Shown piece by piece: positions 1-7,674 of a DNA stretch of 46,596 bases. Made by a program: the position numbers and the translations under genes. Where the stretch lies: positions 1 through 46,596 of the forward strand of contig CAMZKE010000061.1 of NCBI GenBank assembly GCA_947311115.1, written 5' to 3'. The notes below the pieces were generated by a model. That model was not told the origin of the DNA and made no database searches. It saw only the letters and a list, made by a program, of their open reading frames with translations. Position 1 is the stretch's first letter, and each line of letters begins with the position of its first letter. This DNA comes from an uncultured Bacteroidales bacterium. GTDB taxonomy: Bacteria; Bacteroidota; Bacteroidia; Bacteroidales; JAFGXI01.

Positions 1-1
1 A

Positions 2-160
2 TGATTCATATAAAGGCAAAATTAATTCTGAGGTTTTTCCTACCCAGCCACTAACTGTTGATTTACTAACAATTAGGTCTTGACGTTTAAATATTTGAAG
101 TAATCTATAATTTGGTAAATGATCTATAAATTTTGATATTAATATAAATGCTAATAAACG
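2..160 (-). pseudogene. IS66-family transposase (TnpC) internal fragment
   Basis: Fifty-three open codons read leftwards off the window edge and look like the central part of an IS66 TnpC transposase: RLLAFILISKFIDHLPNYR, then QIFKRQ, then STVSGWVG and LPLYE. In full IS66 transposases this block (LLA-I-VSKY-DHLPLYRQ, later STL--W) lies just before the DDE catalytic core. Homology stops at about position 160, exactly where a perfect inverted repeat begins, so the N-terminal half is missing. The rest would lie left of the window, and I cannot tell whether it is intact there. The identification rests on motif memory, not on a search. Confidence 0.72.
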
Positions 161-204
161 GGTCACATTCATTTTGCTTAGTCCCCACAAAATGAATGTG
201 ACCC
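160..204. repeat. Perfect 17-bp inverted repeat, 11-nt loop
   Basis: The arms at 160-176 and 188-204 (GGGTCACATTCATTTTG and its complement) are perfect and separated by 11 nt. There is no T-run on either side, so it is not a typical terminator. It marks the break point of the IS66 fragment. The inner arm, read on the minus strand, still encodes V-T before RLLA, as IS66 proteins often have VTPRLLA. The outer arm may therefore be an inverted copy made during a rearrangement. Confidence 0.8.
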
Positions 205-412
205 AGAAAAAAGCATGAATAATTCCATCTAACTAAATTGGTAAAATTCTGAATATCAACAATATGGTGTTTATTAGAATTTAGTTAGCTATTTTTTGCT
301 ACTTTTTCTAAAGTCTTGTAATCCGGGTTAAACTAGAAAATTCGATTTAAAAGAAGAAAAGAATCGGAACAACAGAATACTAATATATTTGATGATTTAT
401 ATTTTAACAGAA
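205..412. other. Gene-free stretch
   Basis: No coding sequence or RNA gene was recognised here. It is AT-rich and has many stops in all frames. It separates the IS66 debris from the 3' end of the phosphatase gene on the minus strand. Confidence 0.6.
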
Positions 413-2668
413 CTATAATCTATACCCTAAAACTGTAATATCATCTACCTGAAAGAGTTTACCTTTCCATTGTTTTAGATCTTCATCTAAAGCTTTGCAT
501 TGCTCTTGCATAGGTTTATTAGAAATCTTCAACAATAATGTTTTAAAACGTTTATAATTATATTTTTTACCTTTGGCCCCACCAAACTGATCTGGGTAAC
601 CATCAGAAAATAAATAAACTGTATCACCTTTACTTAATGACAAATCAAACGAAGTAAAACTATGCATCTTAACAAAATGTGCTATCGGCATTTTATCAGG
701 CTTACACTCAAATAGTTTATTTTTGGAATTAACTTCATCTTTTGGATGAAACTCAATCAATTTAACACCTTTATTATCTGCCATAACATTTCTGTCAGAA
801 ACTATGTAAATAGAATTATTTGCACCGGAATACTGTAAAATATTTTTGTTTTTATGTATAACACAAACTGCAATATCCATACCATCTGCCTGGTCTCCTA
901 TATCACCTTTTTGTTTTAAAGCTTCAATAACATAATCTCGTAACTCATTTAATAAATGTGCTGAGGTAATTACTTCCGGTTTTTTAATTATTTCATTTAA
1001 AAACGCAATACCCAGCATACTCATAAAACCACCGGGTACTCCATGTCCGGTACAGTCGGCAACAAGCATAACTTTTAAATCGTTTACTTCTTTCACCCAA
1101 TAAAAATCGCCACTTACAACATCTTTTGGCTTGAATAATATGAAATAATCATTCAATATTCTACTTAATGTTTCATTTTTTGGTAATACGGCATTCTGTA
1201 TACGCTTGGCATACTCTATACTATCGGTTATTGCAAGTTTCTGATGAGTAATTAAATCTCGCTGTTCTGCGGCAATATCGCGTTGTGCTGTAATTTCATC
1301 TCGCTGAGCTTCAATTTCATCACGTTGAGTTTCTATTTCCTCTTTTTGCTGCATTATTTCGGCATTTTTAAGCATCAATAAATTATTAGCTTTTTTTCTA
1401 ATAATGTTTTGCCTAATAAATAATATTGCAACAATTATTACCAGCAAAATACCTATTACCAATGCCCAATTAAATATTTTTTGTTTCTTTATTTGTTCTT
1501 GGTTAAGTAAAATTTGCTGTTCTTTTTTTTCTGTTTCGTATTTTGTTTGTAATTCATCAAAAGCTTTTTTTCGCTCTAAACTAAAAATGGAATCGTTTAA
1601 CTGATTGTATTTAAGTATATTTAAAAAAGCCGATTTAAAATCACCTTGTGCTGAATCTAATGTTGCAATATGTGAATATAAATCTATTGTTTCTTTACTT
1701 TCTCCAATACTATCAGATAAACTCAATGCCTGTTTGTAATATTTGCCTGCATTTTTGTAATCAGCTCCCTCATAATAAACCTGCCCTATAAGTTTTTTTA
1801 TACTAACTACATTGTTGAAATCTTTTAAATTCTCATATAATTTTATTGATTCTTCTAAATAGTTAATTGCATTTTTATTTAAACCAACTTCTAAATAAAG
1901 CTCTCCTAAGTTTGATAAAACCATTGCGGCACGACGTTTATTACCTGCATTTTCATATATTTTAAGTGCTTTCTTAAAATACTCCATACACTTATCAATA
2001 TCATTTTTAAAATAATATATAATTGCAATATTATTATACAAAAGTGCGACCCCACCTTTATCATCTATTTCAATTTTAATTTCTAATGATTTTTCATAAT
2101 AAAATAATGCTCTATCATAATCGCCCAACTGATAATGCATTAACCCTACATTATTATATGCCGTAGATATTTCTTCTTTTTTATTTAGTTCTTCTGCTAA
2201 TTTCAGCGATTTTAAATGAAACCCCAAAGCTTTATTAAAATCAGATTTTGCATCGAACAGACTTCCTAAATTTATATATGTTGATAATAATGTGGATTTA
2301 TTACCTAACTTAATAGCTTTTTCTTTTATTTTATTTAAAACTACTTCTGCAGAATCGTACTTACCTAATTGTAAATAATTTAATCCTATACCGTTGTTTA
2401 AAACAAAATAAAAAGTATCTAAATCAGCCTTGTTAACATCTTTTAAATTATTATAAATTTGTTTAGCTTTATTTGTATAAAAAACTGCACTATCTATATT
2501 TACATTTCTATATATAGTACACATTTCTACGTATTTGTTAAACAATACTGTATCAGTAATTTCATTTACAATTATTTGTTTAATACTATCAATTTTATTT
2601 TGATAGCCTTGAGTAAATGCGTTTCCTACATAAATTAATAAAATAATTAAAATAAATAACTTTCTCAT
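413..2668 (-). CDS. TPR-containing PP2C/SpoIIE-type protein phosphatase
   Basis: A 751-residue sensor phosphatase. The N-terminus is a signal peptide or anchor (MRKLFILIILLIYVGNAFTQ). Tetratricopeptide repeats follow to about residue 370, a transmembrane helix near 395-418 (WALVIGILLVIIVAILFI), a coiled coil of repeated EI-TQRDEIEAQRDE units near 430-485, and a SpoIIE/PP2C domain from about 490 to the end. The metal-binding motifs are visible: VSGDFYW, ADCTGHGVPGGFMSM, and FSDGYPDQF, with DDITVLGYRL at the C-terminus. Family knowledge suggests serine/threonine dephosphorylation of a regulatory protein such as an anti-anti-sigma factor in response to a periplasmic TPR-sensed signal. No partner is adjacent, so the substrate is unknown. 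It is divergently transcribed from holB. Confidence 0.9.
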   Translation of the reverse strand: MRKLFILIILLIYVGNAFTQGYQNKIDSIKQIIVNEITDTVLFNKYVEMCTIYRNVNIDSAVFYTNKAKQIYNNLKDVNKADLDTFYFVLNNGIGLNYLQLGKYDSAEVVLNKIKEKAIKLGNKSTLLSTYINLGSLFDAKSDFNKALGFHLKSLKLAEELNKKEEISTAYNNVGLMHYQLGDYDRALFYYEKSLEIKIEIDDKGGVALLYNNIAIIYYFKNDIDKCMEYFKKALKIYENAGNKRRAAMVLSNLGELYLEVGLNKNAINYLEESIKLYENLKDFNNVVSIKKLIGQVYYEGADYKNAGKYYKQALSLSDSIGESKETIDLYSHIATLDSAQGDFKSAFLNILKYNQLNDSIFSLERKKAFDELQTKYETEKKEQQILLNQEQIKKQKIFNWALVIGILLVIIVAILFIRQNIIRKKANNLLMLKNAEIMQQKEEIETQRDEIEAQRDEITAQRDIAAEQRDLITHQKLAITDSIEYAKRIQNAVLPKNETLSRILNDYFILFKPKDVVSGDFYWVKEVNDLKVMLVADCTGHGVPGGFMSMLGIAFLNEIIKKPEVITSAHLLNELRDYVIEALKQKGDIGDQADGMDIAVCVIHKNKNILQYSGANNSIYIVSDRNVMADNKGVKLIEFHPKDEVNSKNKLFECKPDKMPIAHFVKMHSFTSFDLSLSKGDTVYLFSDGYPDQFGGAKGKKYNYKRFKTLLLKISNKPMQEQCKALDEDLKQWKGKLFQVDDITVLGYRL

Positions 2669-2704
2669 TTGTTATTAAAATTACGGAAATTTATCGTAAT
2701 AAAT

Positions 2705-2797
2705 TAGATACTTCGCTTTGCTCAGTATAACAGTATTGACGTTAACTTGCACCATAAAACTCTTGCATTTGTCATTTTGAACCTAGTGAAAAATCTA
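2705..2797. repeat. Imperfect inverted repeat (REP-like hairpin)
   Basis: Two 28-nt arms, 2705-2732 (begins TAGATACTTCGC) and 2770-2797 (ends GTGAAAAATCTA), are complementary at about 20 of 28 positions. From memory, the arms resemble a degenerate dispersed hairpin common in Bacteroidota intergenic DNA (TGTCATTTCGAAC...GAGAAATCT); this was not checked. A second small hairpin, AACCC-gtc-GGGTT, follows at 2818-2830. Confidence 0.5.
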
Positions 2798-2895
2798 AAA
2801 TAAATTATAACGGTATAAACCCGTCGGGTTAATAATTTTACTCAATAAAAGTAATAAATTTATCGGGTAATAGGTAATTTATTAATTAAAAAAAT

Positions 2896-2903
2896 TATTT
2901 TTG
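2896..2903 (+). promoter_or_regulatory. holB -7 box TATTTTTG, 4 nt before ATG
   Basis: TATTTTTG fits the Bacteroidota -7 consensus TAnnTTTG exactly. With the usual spacing to the transcription start, the mRNA would begin at or next to the A of the ATG at 2908, predicting a leaderless transcript. The same 4-nt spacing is seen at mutS2 and at the S4 gene. Confidence 0.55.
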
Positions 2904-2907
2904 TACT

Positions 2908-4038
2908 ATGCAGTTTAAAGATATAGTAGGACAACAAGAGATTAAAGACCGATTAATTAAATCGGTAATAAACAATAAAGTAAGCCACGCTCAACTTTTT
3001 TTTGGAGCGGAAGGCGTTGGAAAACTTGCTATTGCTATTGCTTATGCACAATATATAAATTGTACAAATAGAACAAAAACGGACTCGTGTGGTGAGTGTA
3101 GTTCGTGTAAAAAATATGCAAAACTTATACACCCTGACTTACATTTTGTTTTTCCTGTTGTAAAAATTGGTTCCAAAGAAGTTATATCTGACGACCATAT
3201 TAAAGAATGGAGAGAATTTGTAAACAAAAGCCCTTATTTTACTTATAACCAATGGATAGAACAATTAGAAAATGAAAATAAAAAAGGTGGCATATTTGTT
3301 CACGAAAGTAAAAGTATTTTAAAAAAAATAAGCCTAACAACCTATGAAAGTGAATATAAGGTAATGATTTTTTGGCTTGCTGAAAAAATGAACATCCAAA
3401 CAGCAAACAAACTACTTAAAATACTTGAAGAGCCACCTGAAAAAACACTTTTTATTCTTATTACCGAAAATACTGAAGCAATAATTACCACCATTAAATC
3501 AAGAACTCAACCTGTTAAAATTCCAAAGATTGATGACGACTCATTAAAAAATTATTTACAAAAACAGTCATCTATTACTGATGATAATGAAATAAATACA
3601 GCTGTAAAATTTTCTAATGGAAGTTTAACATCATTAAATAAATACATTAATGAATTAGAAGATAACAATGAACTTTTTGACTTTTTTGTAAGATTTATGC
3701 GTACTTGTTACAAATTTAGTATTGAAGAAATCAACACACTTACAACAGAATTTGTGAAATTAAAAAGAGAGAAACAAAAACGTTTTTTCAAACTATCTTT
3801 ACGTTTAATACGTGAAAATTTTATGCTTAACATAAATAACAATAATTTATCGGTGCTTACAGTACAAGAACAAAATTTCTCAAATAAATTTAGCAATTTT
3901 ATTCACCAAGGTATTATTGAAGATTTGTATAACGAACTAGATAAAGCTCATCATGATATTGATAGGAACGGTTCTGATAAAATTATTTTTTACGACACAG
4001 CTATCAAAATAAATAAGCTTCTAAGAAAGAAATTTTAA
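2908..4038 (+). CDS. holB: DNA polymerase III subunit delta' (clamp loader)
   Basis: A 376-residue AAA+ clamp-loader subunit of the chromosomal replicase. It starts with the family pattern MQFKDIVGQQEIKDRL. A Walker A-like loop GAEGVGKLA sits near residue 33, a zinc-binding cysteine group (C-x8-C-x2-C-x2-C, ending SCGECSSC) near 54-68, and the conserved NKLLKILEEPP segment near 165. The SRC sensor of clamp loaders is SRTQP here. Delta' normally does not hydrolyse ATP, so a relaxed Walker region is expected. It is followed by a flippase gene with its own promoter box, so the two are not necessarily an operon. Confidence 0.93.
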   Translation: MQFKDIVGQQEIKDRLIKSVINNKVSHAQLFFGAEGVGKLAIAIAYAQYINCTNRTKTDSCGECSSCKKYAKLIHPDLHFVFPVVKIGSKEVISDDHIKEWREFVNKSPYFTYNQWIEQLENENKKGGIFVHESKSILKKISLTTYESEYKVMIFWLAEKMNIQTANKLLKILEEPPEKTLFILITENTEAIITTIKSRTQPVKIPKIDDDSLKNYLQKQSSITDDNEINTAVKFSNGSLTSLNKYINELEDNNELFDFFVRFMRTCYKFSIEEINTLTTEFVKLKREKQKRFFKLSLRLIRENFMLNINNNNLSVLTVQEQNFSNKFSNFIHQGIIEDLYNELDKAHHDIDRNGSDKIIFYDTAIKINKLLRKKF

Positions 4039-4087
4039 CACATTATCAATAAACATTAAAAACTCAGAGTTAATGTATATTTTTTTA

Positions 4088-4095
4088 TACTTTTG
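4088..4095 (+). promoter_or_regulatory. Flippase -7 box TACTTTTG
   Basis: An exact TAnnTTTG match 23 nt before the TTG start of the flippase gene. No clear -33 TTTG is visible. Confidence 0.5.
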
Positions 4096-4118
4096 TTAGA
4101 CAATAAAGAGAATACAAT

Positions 4119-5594
4119 TTGAGAAAAAAATTTGTAACAAATTTAGCATTATTACTTGCTTTAAACCTCCTAATTAAGCCATTTTGGATTTTTGGAATTG
4201 ATCGTACAGTTCAAAACACAGTTGGAGCAGGCGAGTATGGATTGTATTTAGCACTTTTTAACTGGGCTTTAATTTTCAATATTATTTTAGATATCGGAAT
4301 CACAAATTATAATAATAAAAACATAGCTCAAAACCATCAATTAGTTAGTAAACATTTATCAAACATAGTTACTATTAAATTTATACTTGCAATAATATAT
4401 GCACTAATAGCTCTATCTACTGCACTTATTTGGGGTTGGCACGGAAAAAAAATATATCTTTTATCGTTTCTAATAACTAATCAATTTTTAAGCTCATTTA
4501 TTTTATACTTACGTAGTAATATTAGCGGTTTACACTTATTTAAAACTGATAGTCTTATATCGGTTTTAGACCGTTTATTAATGATAATTATTGTTGGATA
4601 CTTATTATTAAACCCATTTACTAAAGCAAATTTTAAAATAGAATGGTTTGTTTATTCACAAACAATAGCATACACAACTTCATTAATAATTACTTTTGTT
4701 GTTTTATTCAGAAAGCTCGATTTTTTTAAGCTTAGGTTTGATAGCAAATTCTTTATTGCTTTTTTTAAACAAAGTTATCCTTATGCACTATTAGTACTGT
4801 TAATGTCGGTATATAACAGAATAGAACCTATATTATTAGAACGTATTTTACCCGATGCAGGTTCAGGAATTGAAATAACTCATACCGGAGCTTACCAAGC
4901 AGGAATTTATGCTCAAGCATTTAGAATTTTAGATGCAGCATCGATGTTTGGATTATTATTTGCAGGGCTTTTACTACCAATGTTTGCCAAAATGATAAAA
5001 CAAAAAAATGAAATAGGACAATTACTTCAATTATCATTTTCACTTATAATTGTACCCGCAATAATTCTTGCAGGAGCATCTTTCTTTTATAGTAAAGAAA
5101 TTATGGATTTATTATACCCTGAACATACCGAAGCATCATCAACACTTCTTGGTTTACTTATGATTGGGTTTGTTTTTATATCAACAACATATATTTTCGG
5201 AACCCTTTTAACTGCAAATGGCAGTATGAAACAATTAAATATTATGGCATCAATTGGTATGTTAGCAAATATTGCTCTGAATTTATATTTAATACCTATT
5301 TTTATGTCTTTGGGCTCGGCATACGCTAGTTTATCAACTCAGTTACTCACTGCTGCGCTACAAGTAGTAATTGCACAACATATTTTTAAATTTAAAATAA
5401 ATTACAACTTCTTATTTAAGTTTATAGGTTTCATTGCAGGTGTTGTAATTCTGGGTTATGGATTTAAAACATATTCTACTAGTTGGATTTTTGGTATATC
5501 ATTATTTATTTTCAGCTCAACTTTATTTGCAGTTACAATACGTTTAATAAGCATTAAAGCACTAATTCAAATAATTAAAAATGATGAAGAATGA
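4119..5594 (+). CDS. Polysaccharide/oligosaccharide flippase (MOP superfamily)
   Basis: A 491-residue integral membrane protein with about 12-14 hydrophobic helices over its full length, of the MATE/Wzx-like polysaccharide transporter class. The N-terminal pattern NLLIKPFWIFGIDRTVQNTV, then GEYGLYLALFNW and DIGITNYNN, is characteristic of a Bacteroidota flippase family that moves lipid-linked glycans across the inner membrane. The start is a TTG at 4119. No upstream ATG in frame suits the family's usual M(R/K)KKF beginning, and the purine-rich AAAGAGAA precedes it. No glycosyltransferases are adjacent, so the substrate is unknown. A strong terminator follows at once. Confidence 0.85.
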   Translation: MRKKFVTNLALLLALNLLIKPFWIFGIDRTVQNTVGAGEYGLYLALFNWALIFNIILDIGITNYNNKNIAQNHQLVSKHLSNIVTIKFILAIIYALIALSTALIWGWHGKKIYLLSFLITNQFLSSFILYLRSNISGLHLFKTDSLISVLDRLLMIIIVGYLLLNPFTKANFKIEWFVYSQTIAYTTSLIITFVVLFRKLDFFKLRFDSKFFIAFFKQSYPYALLVLLMSVYNRIEPILLERILPDAGSGIEITHTGAYQAGIYAQAFRILDAASMFGLLFAGLLLPMFAKMIKQKNEIGQLLQLSFSLIIVPAIILAGASFFYSKEIMDLLYPEHTEASSTLLGLLMIGFVFISTTYIFGTLLTANGSMKQLNIMASIGMLANIALNLYLIPIFMSLGSAYASLSTQLLTAALQVVIAQHIFKFKINYNFLFKFIGFIAGVVILGYGFKTYSTSWIFGISLFIFSSTLFAVTIRLISIKALIQIIKNDEE

Positions 5595-5597
5595 ATT

Positions 5598-5630
5598 CAT
5601 TATTTAAAATTATTTTAAATAATGTTTTTT
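5598..5630 (+). terminator. AT-rich intrinsic terminator after flippase gene
   Basis: A perfect 12-bp stem CATTATTTAAAA / TTTTAAATAATG with a 3-nt loop, followed by six T. It lies 4 nt after the flippase stop codon. Confidence 0.85.
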
Positions 5631-5631
5631 A

Positions 5632-5639
5632 TATCTTTG
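5632..5639 (+). promoter_or_regulatory. -7 box TATCTTTG upstream of dispersed-element leader
   Basis: An exact TAnnTTTG match directly after the terminator. Transcription from here would give the outer-membrane protein gene a roughly 110-nt leader containing a whole copy of the dispersed element. Confidence 0.55.
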
Positions 5640-5656
5640 CACAAAATGAATATCTT

Positions 5657-5740
5657 CGTCGCAAGCTATCAGGGTATAATTACGGAAAGCAATATTTAAT
5701 ACGCCCAAGGGGGCGGAAAATTTAAACCAAACAGATTAAA
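5657..5740 (+). repeat. Dispersed ~85-bp intergenic element, copy 1
   Basis: It shares with four other intergenic copies the order (C)GYCGCAAGC - AATATTTAAT - hairpin - GAATTTAA-CC - AAACAGATTAAA. The hairpin here is CGCCC-AAGG-GGGCG (5702-5715). The element ends 12 nt before the ATG at 5753, inside the predicted 5' leader. Confidence 0.8.
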
Positions 5741-5752
5741 AAATACAAAAAT

Positions 5753-6415
5753 ATGAAAAGCATTATTATTATTCTCGCAACATTTAGTTTCCTATTTTCT
5801 TACTCACAAGTTGAAGAAAAGACTAGTAAAGAAGAGCAAAATCAAAAAATTATAGAGCAAAATCAAAAAATTATTGAACAAAACAACAAACTTCTTGAAC
5901 AAAGTAATTCAACTAATAGTACTAAAACACAACAAACAAATCAAGGAAAAAATACACAAAAAAGAGGAGGCTTTTTAGACAAAATATACACAGGAGGTAG
6001 TTTTGGTATGGCTATAAACTCAAATTACACAAGTTTAATTTTTGAACCATTAATTGGGTACAAAATTATGGATAAAATTTATGCAGGGGTTAAATTCTCA
6101 TATGTACACACCAGATACTATTCATTTAAAACTCAAAAATATAACGACTTTGGAGGTAGTATATATACTCAACTTTATCCAGTACCTTTTACTTTCTTTC
6201 ATTTTGAGCCTGCTTTTATGAATTACCAAATGAGAGCTGATAATTCTGAAAGAGAAGTAATTCCTTTTATATGGATTGGCGGAGGTTTTAGACGTACTGT
6301 AGCCGAGAATGCATGGGTAACTGCAAAATTTTTATTCGATGTATATAATCACCCTGACTCACCTTACAAAAAAGGGCGTCCAATTATTAGTGTTGGTGTA
6401 GGTTTTGGTTTATAA
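5753..6415 (+). CDS. Outer-membrane beta-barrel protein with Q/N-rich N-terminal coil
   Basis: A 220-residue exported protein. A signal peptide (MKSIIIILATFSFLFSYSQ) is followed by a hydrophilic Q/N/E segment with repeated NQKIIEQ units (about residues 25-70, probably a coiled coil). The rest alternates hydrophobic and aromatic residues as in a small beta-barrel (FGMAINSNYTSLIFEPLIGY near 83 and SVGVGFGL at the end, with a terminal hydrophobic-aromatic pattern but no final F). The protein family is not recognised. A periplasmic stalk plus outer-membrane barrel is the reading the sequence supports. The gene lies between dispersed-element copies 1 and 2 and probably shares a transcript with the SUI1 gene downstream. 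Confidence 0.75.
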   Translation: MKSIIIILATFSFLFSYSQVEEKTSKEEQNQKIIEQNQKIIEQNNKLLEQSNSTNSTKTQQTNQGKNTQKRGGFLDKIYTGGSFGMAINSNYTSLIFEPLIGYKIMDKIYAGVKFSYVHTRYYSFKTQKYNDFGGSIYTQLYPVPFTFFHFEPAFMNYQMRADNSEREVIPFIWIGGGFRRTVAENAWVTAKFLFDVYNHPDSPYKKGRPIISVGVGFGL

Positions 6416-6429
6416 AATGAATAAACCCA

Positions 6430-6506
6430 CGCCACAAGCGAACGGGTACCAAATAAGAATTTAATTTAATCGCCCAAAGGCAGAAATTTAACCTAAACAG
6501 ATTAAA
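6430..6506 (+). repeat. Dispersed ~85-bp intergenic element, copy 2
   Basis: The same order as copy 1 (CGCCACAAGCGAACGGG, then TTTAATTTAAT, hairpin, AAATTTAACC, AAACAGATTAAA). The hairpin is reduced to GCC-CAAA-GGC at 6472-6481. It ends 3 nt before the SUI1 start codon. Confidence 0.78.
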
Positions 6507-6509
6507 ATT

Positions 6510-6845
6510 ATGGGAAAGAAAAGAAAAGCAGATAATAACGGTATGGTTTATTCAACAAATTCTGATTATGAATTTGATTATAGTACCGAAGAAATTGAAA
6601 CTTTACCTAATAATCAGCAAAATTTAAGAGTATCTATTGACAAAAAAAATAGAAAGGGTAAAATGGTTACTCTTATTACAGGTTTTGTTGGTTCCGATGA
6701 CGATTTAAAAGCTTTGGGTAAATTAGTAAAAACCAAATGTGGGGTAGGTGGCTCAGTAAAAGATAACGAAATTATTATTCAAGGTAATTTTACCGAAAAA
6801 ATAAAAGATATTCTTACAAAAGAATCTTACAAAGTAAAAGGGTAA
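6510..6845 (+). CDS. SUI1/eIF1-like translation factor (YciH family)
   Basis: A 111-residue protein. After a charged, variable N-terminus (MGKKRKADNNGMVYSTNSD) it carries the SUI1 core from about residue 38: LRVSIDKKNRKGKMVTLITG, then KTKCGVGGSVKDNEIIIQG. This is the eIF1 beta-alpha fold with the basic GVGGSVK loop that contacts the ribosome. In bacteria this family (YciH) affects start-codon fidelity, but its exact role is not settled. The last residues KESYKVKG are encoded by one arm of a 27-bp palindrome shared with the convergent SPOR gene. Its stop codon lies inside the hairpin. Confidence 0.9.
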   Translation: MGKKRKADNNGMVYSTNSDYEFDYSTEEIETLPNNQQNLRVSIDKKNRKGKMVTLITGFVGSDDDLKALGKLVKTKCGVGGSVKDNEIIIQGNFTEKIKDILTKESYKVKG

Positions 6846-6878
6846 ATTCAATACCCTTTTACTTTGTAAGATTCTTTT
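6818..6878. terminator. Perfect 27-bp palindrome, bidirectional terminator overlapping both genes
   Basis: The arms 6818-6844 and 6852-6878 are perfectly complementary with a 7-nt loop. The arms begin AAAAGAATC and end TTCTTTT-like on the opposite side, so each strand has a T-rich exit. The SUI1 stop (6843-6845) and the SPOR stop (6848-6850) both fall in or beside the loop. Confidence 0.9.
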
Positions 6879-7570
6879 ATTGTTATTCGTTTTCCATTAT
6901 TATATGCAGTAACAAAAGCTCCTTTAATACCTATTTTTTTCATCACACTCAAAGCTTCGTTTACTGAAACATAATTCCCTATAAAAAATTTATAAAAATT
7001 ATCTTCCTCTAGTTTTTCAACTTTATAATTCCCTGTATTAACATGCAAATTATTTGTTGAAATATCATTAGCAAAAGCTCCTATTTGTATTTTATAGACA
7101 ATATTATTTTCTGATATTTCAGGAACAACCTGAGTAAGCATATCATTTTCAACAATATCTATTACAGAATAAAATTCATCTTCTTCAACTTTATTATTCT
7201 TCACATAAAAGAACTTTCTAAATATTTTTTCTTCTCCTTTGTACAATTTTGGTACAGTAATATTGTACGATAAATCTATTGTTTCGGCTTTTGGAGTTAA
7301 AATCCAAATAAACTTAGCTTTATTATTATCAAAAATAAAATTTGCACCTGATGAATTAACAGACTCTACAACAAAGCCTTCGGGTACTACAATTTCAAAT
7401 TTAGATGAGCCTGATATTTCGTTTTTGTTAATACATACAGTTACATTATATGTTTCACCTGCAAAAACATAAGATGGCGACTTAATACAATAACTTACGC
7501 TACTTATTGCAAAAGAATTTAGCGAAAGCATTACAAATAGAGTGAATAGATATTTTATATAGCGTTTCAT
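6848..7570 (-). CDS. Exported SPOR-domain protein
   Basis: A 240-residue protein with a signal peptide (MKRYIKYLFTLFVMLSLNSF). An Ig/cohesin-like beta domain covers about residues 28-140 (YVFAGETYNVTVCINK, then VPEGFVVESV), and a SPOR domain covers about 155-230: YKIQIGAFAND, then YKVEKLEEDNFYKFFIGNY, then IGIKGAFVTAYNNGKRITI. SPOR domains bind denuded peptidoglycan, placing the protein in the periplasm or cell wall. In SPOR proteins of this type the final segment is usually GKRI-LKEA. Here it is lengthened to KESYKVKGY, which is palindrome-derived. It is convergent with the SUI1 gene. Confidence 0.85.
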   Translation of the reverse strand: MKRYIKYLFTLFVMLSLNSFAISSVSYCIKSPSYVFAGETYNVTVCINKNEISGSSKFEIVVPEGFVVESVNSSGANFIFDNNKAKFIWILTPKAETIDLSYNITVPKLYKGEEKIFRKFFYVKNNKVEEDEFYSVIDIVENDMLTQVVPEISENNIVYKIQIGAFANDISTNNLHVNTGNYKVEKLEEDNFYKFFIGNYVSVNEALSVMKKIGIKGAFVTAYNNGKRITIKESYKVKGY

Positions 7571-7674
7571 AGTAACAATATTTAGTGAGTAAAAAAGTGT
7601 GTGTTATTGTTTTACGAAAACAAACTAAATATGTTACATTAAACAACTATTGATAAACAATTATTAGTTATTTA

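Noticed and set aside
160-204. 17-bp inverted repeat as a rho-independent terminator
   Set aside because: Neither strand has a T-run after the stem, and no intact gene ends there.
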